A stretch of DNA of 64,000 bases from Sulfobacillus sp. (GTDB lineage: Bacteria > Bacillota > Sulfobacillia > Sulfobacillales > Sulfobacillaceae): the NCBI GenBank assembly GCA_027343695.1, contig DAHWKJ010000049.1, positions 1 through 64,000 of the forward strand. The letters run 5' to 3'. This document shows, in pieces, positions 24,727 to 33,620 of the stretch (positions within the stretch are counted from its first letter, which is position 1; the number at the start of each line of letters is the position of its first letter). The notes under the pieces were generated by a model. It saw nothing but the letters and a program-made list of their open reading frames with translations, was not told the DNA's origin and ran no database searches. The position numbers and the translations under genes are program-made.

Positions 24727-25242
24727 CTATCGAATTTTTTCGACCTCGGATCGGATATCCTCGAGCTTTACATAGCGGTCGCAGGCGTTTTCCAATTCGG
24801 ACGATATCATACCGCGGGTACCGACCCCAATAATCTCTTTACCACGCGATCGGATTAATTCCACAGCTCGTTCAAAGTCTCCATCGCCGCTCATCAGAAC
24901 CGCGATATCATAGCGATCGACGGTGCTAAACATGTCGATCACAATCTCGATATCGAGGTTGGCTCGTCGGATGACGGCATTAGAATTTTGATCCAGGGTT
25001 TCCTTGATCGACTTCTCGCGAATGGTAAATCCGAGATGTCGTAACGCGGTAAGGAAATCCCTTTGCGAATTATCGGGAGGCACTTGAACTCCCGTGTAAT
25101 AAAACGCATTGTAAATCTCACGTCCACGAGTAAAATGATCAATCACTCGTGCGAAATCAAGGTGCCAGCCGAGCACGCGTTGTGCATAAAACATGTTGGC
25201 GCCATCCACAAAGATGGCGACCCTCTCATGACGGGAATCCAC
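24727..25242 (-). CDS. NYN-domain (LabA/DUF88-type) putative RNase
   Basis: A protein of about 171 residues with the NYN/PIN-like fold: VAIFVDGANMFYAQ gives the first acidic residue, RRANLDIEIVIDMF and IAVLMSGDGDFERAVELIRSRG the others, and GKEIIGVGTRGMISSELENACD closes the domain. Members are metal-dependent RNases or RNA-binding regulators. I favour GTG 25242, because GGAGGG lies 4 bp upstream; the ATG at 25257 overlaps that site. It is transcribed away from the GntR gene; the 270 bp between them hold no gene. Confidence 0.8.
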   Translation of the reverse strand: MDSRHERVAIFVDGANMFYAQRVLGWHLDFARVIDHFTRGREIYNAFYYTGVQVPPDNSQRDFLTALRHLGFTIREKSIKETLDQNSNAVIRRANLDIEIVIDMFSTVDRYDIAVLMSGDGDFERAVELIRSRGKEIIGVGTRGMISSELENACDRYVKLEDIRSEVEKIR

Positions 25243-25526
25243 GATACCCTCCTGCATTGTTTGTTTTGAACCTTTGGGTGTTCATTGTGGACTATTGGAG
25301 ACTCGATTCTTCCTGCAGCGCCCAAAGTGTCTAGAGAGACGCGCTTAAGGGTACACACATTGTACCAGGTTTTGTTTCTTCGAGTCCAAGTCTTTCCTGG
25401 TGCCCGTCTAATGATTCGCTGAAGTTGCACCGAATTCTGGGGGTCAAGCAGGGATTTTATCTATCTATGCCGTATTTTATATCGATGTGCGTGCATGTAT
25501 GATGGGGGCAGACGGAGGGACGATAC

Positions 25527-26252
25527 TTGGCGGTAGAACCGGAACGCGGAATACCCTTATATCTTCAGCTCAAAAGACTTATAAAGACTCAAATTCAAGA
25601 AGGACGGCTAACGCCGGGGGATCGTGTCCCGAGCGAACGCGAATTATCCGATCAATATGGGATGAGCCGCATGACGGCTAGACAGGCACTCATTGAATTA
25701 GTGCGCGAGGGATTGTTGTATCGGGAACAGGGCCGGGGAACCTTTGTGGCGGTCCGTAAGGTGAGTCAGGGTCTTTTAACCGTGACCTCGTTTACGGAAG
25801 ATATGCACAATCGCGGGGTGGTACCGACGTCTATACTCTTGAGTTTGCGCTCGGAAATCCCCACGATGCCAGAACGCGAAAGACTCGGGTTGCCTCTAGG
25901 TCAACTGATGGTGCGGATTCGGCGACTGCGTCTTGGCGACGGTCGACCAATGGCCATTGAAGAGGCTTTTTTGCCTCAGTCTGTGGTGGAAGGGATCGAA
26001 GGCTACGATTTAACGCGCGGGTCCCTTTACGCCTATCTTAAGTCGCGCAACGTGGAATTGACCGGAGCGCATCAAACCTTGGAAGCAATTCTGGCCGACG
26101 AGGAACAAGCAGAATTGCTGGCAGTGCCTGCGGGAGCCCCGTTGCTTTTATTGGAGCGACTTTCGTACGACCAAGAGGCGCGTCCGGCGGAATTCGTGCG
26201 GGCCGTGTACCGTGGAGACCGTTACCAATTTTATGTAGAATTGGGGCATTAG
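25527..26252 (+). CDS. GntR/HutC-family regulator (NagR/DasR-like)
   Basis: A 241-residue regulator. The N-terminal winged helix (about residues 10-75) has GDRVPSERELSDQYGMSRMTARQAL, and the C-terminal UTRA ligand domain (about 95-240) ends with AVYRGDRYQFYVEL. HutC-type proteins next to nagB sense glucosamine 6-phosphate or GlcNAc 6-phosphate. The start is TTG 25527 with GGAGGGA about 8 bp upstream. An inverted repeat TGGTCTAGACAT in front of the next gene fits the operator seen by this family, so it likely represses the operon until amino sugars are present. Confidence 0.88.
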   Translation: MAVEPERGIPLYLQLKRLIKTQIQEGRLTPGDRVPSERELSDQYGMSRMTARQALIELVREGLLYREQGRGTFVAVRKVSQGLLTVTSFTEDMHNRGVVPTSILLSLRSEIPTMPERERLGLPLGQLMVRIRRLRLGDGRPMAIEEAFLPQSVVEGIEGYDLTRGSLYAYLKSRNVELTGAHQTLEAILADEEQAELLAVPAGAPLLLLERLSYDQEARPAEFVRAVYRGDRYQFYVELGH

Positions 26253-26274
26253 AGTCCACCAGAGTTGACATAAT

Positions 26275-26286
26275 TGGTCTAGACAT
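26275..26286 (+). promoter_or_regulatory. Putative NagR/DasR-type operator before nagB
   Basis: TGGTCTAGACAT contains the 8-bp palindrome GTCTAGAC and matches the TGGTCTAGACCA consensus of DasR/NagR operators at all but the last two or three bases. A TTGACA lies at 26265-26270 but no -10 fits it, so the site may act as a roadblock inside the operon between the regulator and nagB. Confidence 0.55.
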
Positions 26287-26301
26287 CTAGGAGGCTTGGC
26301 A

Positions 26302-27084
26302 ATGAAAATACGGATCCTCGAGACCTCCGAGGGGGTCGCGCGCTTGGTGGCGGGAAGACTTTGGCAAGATCTTGAGGGCGGAGCGCGGCGTCTGGGACTG
26401 GCGACGGGTCGAACCATGGTGGAGATTTATCGAGAGTTTGTGGCATTGGCTCGGGACCGCTACCGTGACTGGGATTGGAGCACCATAGAGACCTTTAACT
26501 TGGACGAGTACGTAGGATTAGGACCCAAAGATAAAGAGAGCTTTCACTCTTTTATGGAGTCCCACCTGTTTTCCCAGGTGCCACTACCCATGAGGCAGAC
26601 GTACCTACCGGATGGACTCACGAAAGACTTGGATCAAGAGTGTGAGCGATATGAGACCTTGGTGCGCCAAAAGGGACTGGATGTGCAGTTGCTCGGACTG
26701 GGTACCAATGGACACATTGGGTTTAATGAGCCCGGCACGCTGTTTACTGCGCGGACTCACGTGGTCACGTTGTCTCAGGCGACGTTAGAGCAAAATCAAC
26801 ACGATTTTGCTCATCGCAAGCCTCCTAGCCAGGCACTAACTATGGGAATAGAGACCATTTTGTCAGCCAAGCGTATTATATTGGTAGCGACCGGGGTGTC
26901 TAAGGCGGAGGCTCTCTACGAGACTTTGGTCGGCCCGGTGGGCCCACAGTGTCCGGCCTCCGCGCTGAGGTTGCACCGCGACGTTTCGGTCTATCTCGAT
27001 CGGGGTCTTTGGAAGCATGTGGGCCTCGAAGGCCAAGAAGACGACATGGGCCCGGAGATAAGCGTCGAGACGCCAAGTCCCTAG
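26302..27084 (+). CDS. nagB: Glucosamine-6-phosphate deaminase
   Basis: A 260-residue NagB that turns glucosamine 6-phosphate into fructose 6-phosphate and ammonia, feeding amino sugars into glycolysis. Motifs seen are LGLATGRTMVEIYRE (phosphate binding), FNLDEYVGLG with the catalytic Asp near residue 70, and LLGLGTNGHIGFNEPG near 130. Length is normal; the last 20 residues are acidic and probably disordered. I use ATG 26302 with TAGGAGG 7 bp upstream; a TTG two codons earlier is in frame. It is the first enzyme gene of a four-gene amino-sugar operon. Confidence 0.93.
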   Translation: MKIRILETSEGVARLVAGRLWQDLEGGARRLGLATGRTMVEIYREFVALARDRYRDWDWSTIETFNLDEYVGLGPKDKESFHSFMESHLFSQVPLPMRQTYLPDGLTKDLDQECERYETLVRQKGLDVQLLGLGTNGHIGFNEPGTLFTARTHVVTLSQATLEQNQHDFAHRKPPSQALTMGIETILSAKRIILVATGVSKAEALYETLVGPVGPQCPASALRLHRDVSVYLDRGLWKHVGLEGQEDDMGPEISVETPSP

Positions 27085-27129
27085 TTCAATAACGGGTATC
27101 CGAAATAGTAAGCGGTCGAGGAGGCGCAG

Positions 27130-28446
27130 ATGAAGACTGGAGCGCGAATTGCGGTGATTGGGGGCGGGAGTTCATATACGCCTGAGCTCGTGGACGGATT
27201 GTTAAATCACTATGAAGAAATGCCGGTAGAACAGATTACTTTGGTCGACATATCCGACGGTGCCGAAAAGATGCGGATTGTTTCGGAGTTGAGTCGTCGC
27301 ATGATTGAAAAGCGTGGTCGGAAGATCACCCTCGACACCACGCTCGATCGTCGCGCTGCACTAAAGGATCGCGATTTTGTGTGTAACCAATTTCGTGTGG
27401 GCGGCTTAAAGGCCCGCGCTCGCGACGAAAGTATTCCCATGCGTTATGGCGCGATTGGGCAAGAAACGGTGGGAGCGGGAGGCTTTGCGAAGGCTTTACG
27501 TACCATTCCGGTCGCCTTGGAAATTGCCCGGGATATGGAAGAATTAGGGTCTTCCGCCTGGCTTTTAAATTTCACTAATCCAGCCAGCATGGTGACCCAA
27601 GCTCTTTTAAATCATTCTACGGTCCGTGCGATCGGTCTTTGTAATGTGCCGATTACTATGCAAATGGGGATCGCCGAGGCCTTCGGGGTTGAGCCCGATG
27701 ATGTCGGGATGGACTTCTTTGGGCTCAATCATCTATCGTTTGCCCGACGCATTTTCATTAAAGGTCGTGATGTGACCCAACAGGTGTTGCATATAGCCTC
27801 TGACGACAATCAGACGATGGCGAATATTCCGGCCCAAGAGTGGGGAGACGATCTACTAGAGGCCATCAATATGCTCCCGAATAGCTACTTACGGTATTAC
27901 TGGTTTGGTGACGAGATGTATCGCCAACAGACTGCGGACTTGGATGCGGGCAAAGGGACCCGAGCGATTCGTGTGATGGCCATCGAGGCAGAGCTTTTCA
28001 AGACCTATCAAAACCCCGAACTCAAGGAAAAGCCCCCAGAGCTCCAAAAACGTGGGGGAGCCTACTATAGTGAAGTCGCCGTATCGGTGATGAGCTCAAT
28101 TTATGCCAATCGTCCTCGTGAGATGGTGGTCAATATCCGCAATGGACACGCCCTGCCAGAACTTCCCGAGAACGCATCCGTGGAGGTTTCGGCGTTGATT
28201 GATGGCCGAGGTGCTCGGCCCTTATATAGCGGTCTCATGCCGGCATCGGTGCGTGGCCTGATTCAACAGGTTAAGGCGTATGAAGATCTCACCGTCGAGG
28301 CGGCGGTCAGCGGAGATCGCTCTGTGGCGCTGGCGGCGTTGGTCAATAATCCATTGGTACCGTCCGTAGATGTCGCGGAAAAGATTCTTTTGGACATCTT
28401 ACGAGAAAATTCGGGATATCTGCCGCAGTTCGAAGTGGAGGCGTAG
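27130..28446 (+). CDS. GH4 family glycosidase (6-phospho-beta-glucosidase type)
   Basis: A 438-residue family 4 glycosidase. GH4 enzymes use NAD and a divalent metal and cleave by redox elimination. The NAD site is IAVIGGGSSYTPEL at residues 7-20, the metal Cys is in GLCNVPITMQMG near 180 (CNVP marks the 6-phospho-beta-glucosidase branch), and the metal His lies in FFGLNHLSF near 200. In this operon the substrate is probably a phosphorylated or free disaccharide of GlcNAc or glucosamine, not plain cellobiose; this is inferred from the neighbours. The stop is followed directly by the ATG of the kinase gene. Confidence 0.88.
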   Translation: MKTGARIAVIGGGSSYTPELVDGLLNHYEEMPVEQITLVDISDGAEKMRIVSELSRRMIEKRGRKITLDTTLDRRAALKDRDFVCNQFRVGGLKARARDESIPMRYGAIGQETVGAGGFAKALRTIPVALEIARDMEELGSSAWLLNFTNPASMVTQALLNHSTVRAIGLCNVPITMQMGIAEAFGVEPDDVGMDFFGLNHLSFARRIFIKGRDVTQQVLHIASDDNQTMANIPAQEWGDDLLEAINMLPNSYLRYYWFGDEMYRQQTADLDAGKGTRAIRVMAIEAELFKTYQNPELKEKPPELQKRGGAYYSEVAVSVMSSIYANRPREMVVNIRNGHALPELPENASVEVSALIDGRGARPLYSGLMPASVRGLIQQVKAYEDLTVEAAVSGDRSVALAALVNNPLVPSVDVAEKILLDILRENSGYLPQFEVEA

Positions 28447-29433
28447 ATGACAGCACCAATTTATCTTGGGGTAGACGGGGGCGGAACCAAGACGCTCGCG
28501 GTGGTAGTGCGCGAGGGACAAGTGCTCGGGCAAGGCCTCACTGGCTCCGGTAGCCACCAAGGAGAAGGGATGACCAATGCCTTGTCCAATATCACCGAGG
28601 CCATGAATCGGGCGCTCGGCGCGGCGGGGGTGGACAAGGGGCAGATCGACGGCGCGGTATTGGGGCTGACCGGTGCCGACTTCCCCGAGGATTTCTTGCG
28701 GTTGCGTGAGGGGCTGATGCCATATTTTGATGCCATCCCGTTCAAGGTGGTGAACGATGCGGAAATTGCATTGGTCGGAGGGGCTCGAACAGGGCATGGG
28801 ATTGTGGCCGTTTGTGGAACCGGAACCAACGTGTGGGGTTTATCCGAAGAGGGCCGCTCGCGCCATGTGGGGGGGCTCGGCTACGAGTTTGGGGATTTCG
28901 GAGGCGGACTGGATCTGGTTCGAGAGGTACTGCATAGTGCTTTTCGCAGTGACGAACAACGTGGGCCCAAAACAGCACTCCAAAAGCGTGTCTTAGAAGC
29001 CCTCGGTCTGAAAGATTATGATGCCGTGAGTCGCGCCTTGTACTTCGATCCCCAGCCGATCCGGTTTATGGCGTTGGCGCCGCTTTGCTTTCGCGTGGCG
29101 GCGGATGGCGACGCCGTGGCTCAAACCATCCTGCGGCGGATGGGTCAAGCCTTGGGCGACAGTGTGGTGGGTTGCGCTAAAATACTCGGATTAGACCAGA
29201 CGCCTATTGAAGTGGTCATGGCCGGGTCGCTTTGGCTCGGCGAAGCGCCGGATATGGTGAACGCATTTCGTGAGGTTCTTCGGTTGGAGTTGCCCCTCTC
29301 TGATCCCCACCCTCCAGATTTAGCTCCGGTGGCGGGTGCGGCACTTCTAGCCGCAGTCACCGGCGGCCAAAATGCGGCCCGATGGCGCCATCCACTGCGG
29401 TCCTATTCTCTGATGCGGGACACCGGTGATTAA
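28447..29433 (+). CDS. BadF/BadG-type N-acetylglucosamine kinase
   Basis: A 328-residue ATPase of the ASKHA fold. The phosphate 1 motif is YLGVDGGGTKTLAVV (residues 6-20), the phosphate 2 motif is VAVCGTGTNVWG near 120, and GGLGYEFGDFGGG near 142 is typical of GlcNAc kinases of this family; an adenosine motif VVMAGSLWLGE is near 257. It would phosphorylate GlcNAc (or glucosamine) at O6 after import or after cleavage by the GH4 enzyme. It starts right after the GH4 stop codon. No nagA deacetylase and no sugar permease is in the window. Confidence 0.85.
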   Translation: MTAPIYLGVDGGGTKTLAVVVREGQVLGQGLTGSGSHQGEGMTNALSNITEAMNRALGAAGVDKGQIDGAVLGLTGADFPEDFLRLREGLMPYFDAIPFKVVNDAEIALVGGARTGHGIVAVCGTGTNVWGLSEEGRSRHVGGLGYEFGDFGGGLDLVREVLHSAFRSDEQRGPKTALQKRVLEALGLKDYDAVSRALYFDPQPIRFMALAPLCFRVAADGDAVAQTILRRMGQALGDSVVGCAKILGLDQTPIEVVMAGSLWLGEAPDMVNAFREVLRLELPLSDPHPPDLAPVAGAALLAAVTGGQNAARWRHPLRSYSLMRDTGD

Positions 29434-29512
29434 GTCTTAAGGGACGTTCGCTCTCTCTAGAGTGGGAACTGAAACCATTGTGCTAGGGCTTCAAAGACGG
29501 TACCATAACACT

Positions 29513-30616
29513 ATGAAAAAACGCGGGCGAGTTGGGCTGGCTATGGGAGCCATGCTAATGTTAAGTCTGACTGGTTGTGGATGGTTTTCGAGCCCGGTGC
29601 CGTTGGCTCGAGGCCTTTCTCTGAACCAGGTGAAACATCAGTTATTAGCGCGCATTAGTAGTTGGCGCGCGGTGTCGTGTCAAGTACAGGATACGGTAAG
29701 CTTAGTGGGCCGACCCACCCAGCAATTAGGCGTTTCCCTCGTCGCACAAACCAACCCCTCACAGTACTCGCTTAAAGTCACGGGAGGGAGCGCCCCCATC
29801 CAAATCATCTCAACGCCTAAAGAAACCTTGTGGTTTGAGACTGGGCGCAGCCATTATGCCGTGATGGCATCGTCCCCGACGTCTCCCGCATATTTGCGGT
29901 TGATGGGTACGGAACTGGTGGGGCTGGTGACCAATAGCCGCTTGACCCAGGTTCATCTGGAGAGCGGAAATAGAGCGCGGATCACAATGCAGTCGGTGTT
30001 ACCAACGGGTCAGAAGGCGACGGTGTATTTAACCTTCAACTTTACCAGCAATACCCCGACGCGCCTGGTGGCAGAGTGGTCAGCAGGAACCGTCACCGAG
30101 ACGGTTCGCCACTTTGTGGTGAATCCCACCGTGAACAACTCGGCGTTTAGCTTTGTACCCCCATCGGGAGTAACTCCTACCGTGGCGCTTGGAGGGTCCG
30201 GAACCGCCCTCGATCTGACAATGGCGAGTTTGCCGTTTCCGGTGATTCTGCCTCCGGCAGGAGCCGCAGAATCTCTTACCGGGGTTGATATTGGGCCGAC
30301 GAAGTCAGGCGCATCCGTTTTGATTTTGTCCTATACCACACCTCAGGGGGATCCGTTGGTTCTCACCGAGCGTGCGCAGACCAAAAATCCCATAACCATG
30401 CCGTCAGGGACGACGACCACGACGGAAACTATCGGGACCACCGTGGTGACCATCGCGACGCTCCCTTCGGGACAGGAATTGGCCATGCTTGCGGTGAAGA
30501 AAACCGAGATTTTGGTTGAAGGGCGATCGCAAGATGTGGGAGCTGTGGTGAATTTATGGAATGCGGCAGGCCTGATGGTGACTCATAGCACCAGTTCATC
30601 GTCGAGCGTCGGATAA
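29513..30616 (+). CDS. Lipoprotein with LolA-like domain
   Basis: A 367-residue lipoprotein: signal peptide with lipobox LSLTGCG (modified Cys about residue 23), then a LolA/MucB-like beta-sheet domain (about 40-225; SWRAVSCQVQDTVSLVG and STPKETLWFETG are typical), then a second domain rich in Thr with VNPTVNNSAFSFVPPSG at the junction. Such proteins of Gram-positive cells are anchored outside the membrane; some act with sigma factors as sensors. I use ATG 29513, which starts the signal peptide; its ribosome site is weak. It follows the amino-sugar operon by 80 bp and may be separate. Confidence 0.7.
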   Translation: MKKRGRVGLAMGAMLMLSLTGCGWFSSPVPLARGLSLNQVKHQLLARISSWRAVSCQVQDTVSLVGRPTQQLGVSLVAQTNPSQYSLKVTGGSAPIQIISTPKETLWFETGRSHYAVMASSPTSPAYLRLMGTELVGLVTNSRLTQVHLESGNRARITMQSVLPTGQKATVYLTFNFTSNTPTRLVAEWSAGTVTETVRHFVVNPTVNNSAFSFVPPSGVTPTVALGGSGTALDLTMASLPFPVILPPAGAAESLTGVDIGPTKSGASVLILSYTTPQGDPLVLTERAQTKNPITMPSGTTTTTETIGTTVVTIATLPSGQELAMLAVKKTEILVEGRSQDVGAVVNLWNAAGLMVTHSTSSSSSVG

Positions 30617-30714
30617 ATTCGTCATTTTTGTGGACAGACCCTGTTGGTCTCCGACAAAATAAGGTAAAATATTGTGTTAAATGCGAATGGGCAACGGGTT
30701 GAGGGGGCGAAGCC

Positions 30715-31632
30715 ATGGTTCGTGGCGGATGGGGCTTTGCATCCGGAACGTTCGGAGAATTAGTGCAAGGAGAACTTAATGGCACACCGTTTTTGGTGAC
30801 ATTGCCCATACGATGGGGGACCCGTGCCATTTTTATTCCGCGCCCCGCACCTGGTGTGGAAGTCTATCCTCCCCATCGTAAAAAAGCGCAAGTGGCAGCC
30901 CAGCAAGTTTTAAAATATTTAGGGAAGACGCAGGGCGGGCTTTTGAGCGTCTCGTCGGTCATTCCGATCGGCAAAGGAATGGCATCGAGTTCGGCGGACG
31001 TGGTGGCTAGCATGCGAGCCGTGTCGGCAGCCCTAGGGAAACCGATACCCGCAAGTCGGATGGCCTACATTGCTGCTCGCATCGAGCCCTCGGATGGCGT
31101 CATGTATGACGGGGTCGTGGCATTCAATCCCCGACAAGGGGTCATTCTGGAGCGCTGGGGACCGATGCCTACCGGCCTCATTGTGGGGCTCGTAGGGCAA
31201 GGTCGCGTCAACACCGAAGCGCATCACCGAGATCGCATCCCATATACCGAAGAACACCAAAAAAAATTGTCGCTGGCCTTGAATCGAGCCCGAGAGGGTG
31301 TGATTCGACGCGACTTCACCCTGATTGGGGAAGCGGGACGGTTCTCGGCTGAAGTTCAATGGGAACGTGGATCGGACGACGAGATCTTAGAGGCGGTATT
31401 ACATCAATCCAAAGAACGGCAGTGGGGCGTGGTAATTGCTCATTCAGGAACGGTGAGAGGTTTTATTTTTAGTCCGCAGGCCGTGCGCAAAGGACAAGCT
31501 TTAGAAGCCGAACGGTATCTGCGAGGCTTAGGGGGCGGGTCGGTGTTTAGGTTTTGGACCCAGTCGCGAAAGCTCGCGAGTCAGGGGCCGTTAGAAGAAG
31601 ATGCCATGAGGACGCGGCGGGAGCGGTTTTGA
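30715..31632 (+). CDS. pduX: GHMP kinase, PduX-like L-threonine kinase
   Basis: A 305-residue GHMP-family kinase. The start GWGFASGTFGELVQGEL and the ATP loop PIGKGMASSSADV (near residue 85) match PduX, which phosphorylates L-threonine for the aminopropanol arm of cobalamin. GGGSVFRF near 275 is the third GHMP motif. GAGGGGG lies 7 bp before the ATG. No other cobalamin gene is in the window, so the gene is either a satellite of a distant cob locus or has another substrate. A hairpin follows. Confidence 0.75.
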   Translation: MVRGGWGFASGTFGELVQGELNGTPFLVTLPIRWGTRAIFIPRPAPGVEVYPPHRKKAQVAAQQVLKYLGKTQGGLLSVSSVIPIGKGMASSSADVVASMRAVSAALGKPIPASRMAYIAARIEPSDGVMYDGVVAFNPRQGVILERWGPMPTGLIVGLVGQGRVNTEAHHRDRIPYTEEHQKKLSLALNRAREGVIRRDFTLIGEAGRFSAEVQWERGSDDEILEAVLHQSKERQWGVVIAHSGTVRGFIFSPQAVRKGQALEAERYLRGLGGGSVFRFWTQSRKLASQGPLEEDAMRTRRERF

Positions 31633-31660
31633 GGGCGCTCTGCGTCGATCCAGAGCGCCC
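31633..31660 (+). terminator. Hairpin after the PduX-like gene
   Basis: GGGCGCTCTG (31633-31642) pairs perfectly with CAGAGCGCCC (31651-31660) around an 8-base loop, beginning one base after the stop codon. There are few T after it, so it may act as a rho-assisted or RNA-stabilising end. Confidence 0.6.
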
Positions 31661-31796
31661 CTTCAGCACAAAAATGGCTAGGCTGAATTGGTCAGGAATC
31701 CCCGGATTGACGTAACCGGGATTATTGCCGGATATCTCTGCCCTGAACGTTGAAGCTCTACGGAGCATCGGATAAATTCCATAGGCCCCAAAAAAA

Positions 31797-32285
31797 TTAC
31801 CGGGGACTCGGTCTCAATATGGGGGACTCTAGGAAATAGCTGACGGTCATCCCATACAGCAGGAGAGACACCATGAAAAGTAAGGTGGTTGCTAGACCAA
31901 AGTGCCATGCAAAGAATCCGGGGCTGAGCAAAAGTCCGTGGGTGACCAGGGGACTCACCACACTAAATAAGGGGAGTCCTGCAACCATCAGGCTGGCCCA
32001 AAGCGCGAGCCCGTAGATGGCACCGCGTGCCAATCGGGGGGACTTGACGCGCGGAGCCATCTTTTCGTAAAGCCGAGCCAGTAGGATGCCTACGCTGAAT
32101 TCCAATACATATCCGACGATTACCGCAGCCTTGAGATTGAGGGTGATTAGGGTTCCGTCCCAGAGCGGTACATCGATGCGCGGCGAGCCGACTACGGGGG
32201 CGAGCCGAAGGAGTAGACTAAAGACTAGGGTAGCCAATATGCCGGCGAATATCGCTCGCCTCCATGGAGTATTCGAAGATCGCAA
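31797..32285 (-). CDS. Four-helix membrane protein of unknown function
   Basis: A protein of about 162 residues with four membrane helices (about residues 10-30, 47-68, 87-110 and 125-150), a conserved-looking amphipathic loop ARLYEKMAPRVKSPRLARG, and no recognisable domain. AAAGGAGGT lies before it; TTG 32285 has the right 7-bp spacing, while a GTG at 32294 overlaps the site. It is divergent from the MFS gene at 32384. Confidence 0.6.
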   Translation of the reverse strand: MRSSNTPWRRAIFAGILATLVFSLLLRLAPVVGSPRIDVPLWDGTLITLNLKAAVIVGYVLEFSVGILLARLYEKMAPRVKSPRLARGAIYGLALWASLMVAGLPLFSVVSPLVTHGLLLSPGFFAWHFGLATTLLFMVSLLLYGMTVSYFLESPILRPSPR

Positions 32286-32383
32286 TGTGTACACCTCCTT
32301 TAGTGCGTAAGATGCTGGACTACGTACCAGCTATTCGAACTTACGCCCCACTTCGTGGTTTCATGTCAGGAGGTTAGGCATCG

Positions 32384-33601
32384 ATGCAAAAAGCTTTTGC
32401 TCCGGATAATTTCCCGGCCCGGGTTGGGCCCCGATCCTTCCTCGGTCTGGCATTGGTGTCGCAGACTGGGATGTCTTTCGTACAGCAAGGTCTCGTGGTG
32501 ATGGGTGTATTTTTCCTAGCAGCCTATCACCTGAGCTTGACTCAACTCGGATTGATTACGACGGCCCTCTCGCTGGGGGTCATGACGAGTATGGTGTTTG
32601 TCGGAATCACCGTAGACCGAGTGGGTCCGCGGATTGTCCTGTTTTGGGGCGCTATCTTGGCGGCGGGATTGAGTTCCCTATTACTGGCAGTGAACAGCTA
32701 TACGATGTTACTCGTGGTGCTGTTTTGTGTGGGCATCTCTTTAGCGGTAGTGCCTTCGTCGGGCACCAAGGCCGTGTTTACGGCGTTTGTCGGTCGTCCG
32801 CGGGGACTCGTCATGGGAATTCGTCAAACCGGGGTCCCGCTCGGCGCCGCGTTGGCCGCATGGTTATTACCGCGGCTGGTACCCCAGTGGCACCTGGATC
32901 CGGTCTATTTGTTATTTTCTTTGGAATTGTTGGTGACGGGATGGGCATTTTCTGCAGTGATGCGCGATTGGCGCCAAAAGGGGGCCTCGAAACCGGAGCG
33001 CATTCGGCTCACCGGCACCCATTGGAAGCAACTCGTACGCCCGATTTCGATCGCCTTCTTGATGGTGTCCGGGCAGTATATTTTGCTGACATACTCTATT
33101 GCGGATCTCAGCCAGGTTCACCACCTATCCGTGGCGGTGGCCGGTGCCGTGCTGGCTTTGAGCCAGGTGGGCGGTGGCGTGGGGCGCGTTGTGTTAGGTC
33201 AATTGAGCGACCGGATTGGTGGCCGTCGCCCACCGGTCCTGGCTTTAGCCGGGGGCTTGGCGACCTCGCTGGCCTTTGTTATTGGGATCCTGCCCCGTAC
33301 CGCACCGGTGTGGACACTGTTTCTGATTTGGACCCTCTTTGGGTTTGGAGCCGTAGGATGGAATGCCTTAGCGTTAACTTGGGCGGGAGAATCGGTGCCC
33401 ATATCCCATAGTGGGTTTGCGATGAGTCTGACCGGCACCATCGTGTTTTTAGGTTCTTCGGTCTTTCCCCCCTTGTTTGGTCTGTTAGTCGACCAGACCC
33501 ATCATTTCGCGACGGGGTGGTGGGCGCTCTCAGGGCTCTTATTGTGCGCGACGGTCATGACGGTGAGTCGAGGCCGGCCGGGTGCGGGCCAGCGAACCTG
33601 A
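32384..33601 (+). CDS. MFS transporter
   Basis: A 405-residue, 12-helix MFS carrier. The loop 2-3 motif is DRVGPRIVLF near residue 80, helix 4-5 has GKRQTG-like text (MGIRQTGVPLGAALAAWLLP), and the second half has LGQLSDRIGGRRP. This pattern suits nitrate/cyanate/oxalate-type or monocarboxylate-type MFS members; the substrate is not clear. AGGAGGT lies 8 bp before the ATG. It stands alone, convergent with the peptidase gene. Confidence 0.82.
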   Translation: MQKAFAPDNFPARVGPRSFLGLALVSQTGMSFVQQGLVVMGVFFLAAYHLSLTQLGLITTALSLGVMTSMVFVGITVDRVGPRIVLFWGAILAAGLSSLLLAVNSYTMLLVVLFCVGISLAVVPSSGTKAVFTAFVGRPRGLVMGIRQTGVPLGAALAAWLLPRLVPQWHLDPVYLLFSLELLVTGWAFSAVMRDWRQKGASKPERIRLTGTHWKQLVRPISIAFLMVSGQYILLTYSIADLSQVHHLSVAVAGAVLALSQVGGGVGRVVLGQLSDRIGGRRPPVLALAGGLATSLAFVIGILPRTAPVWTLFLIWTLFGFGAVGWNALALTWAGESVPISHSGFAMSLTGTIVFLGSSVFPPLFGLLVDQTHHFATGWWALSGLLLCATVMTVSRGRPGAGQRT

Positions 33602-33620
33602 CACACTCGTCCCCGAGCCG

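Noticed and set aside
32644-33411. 255-codon ORF inside the MFS gene at 32384
   Set aside because: It is a +1 frame shadow of a GC-rich gene; the peptide is Arg/Gly/Ser-rich, has no hydrophobic pattern and no ribosome site.
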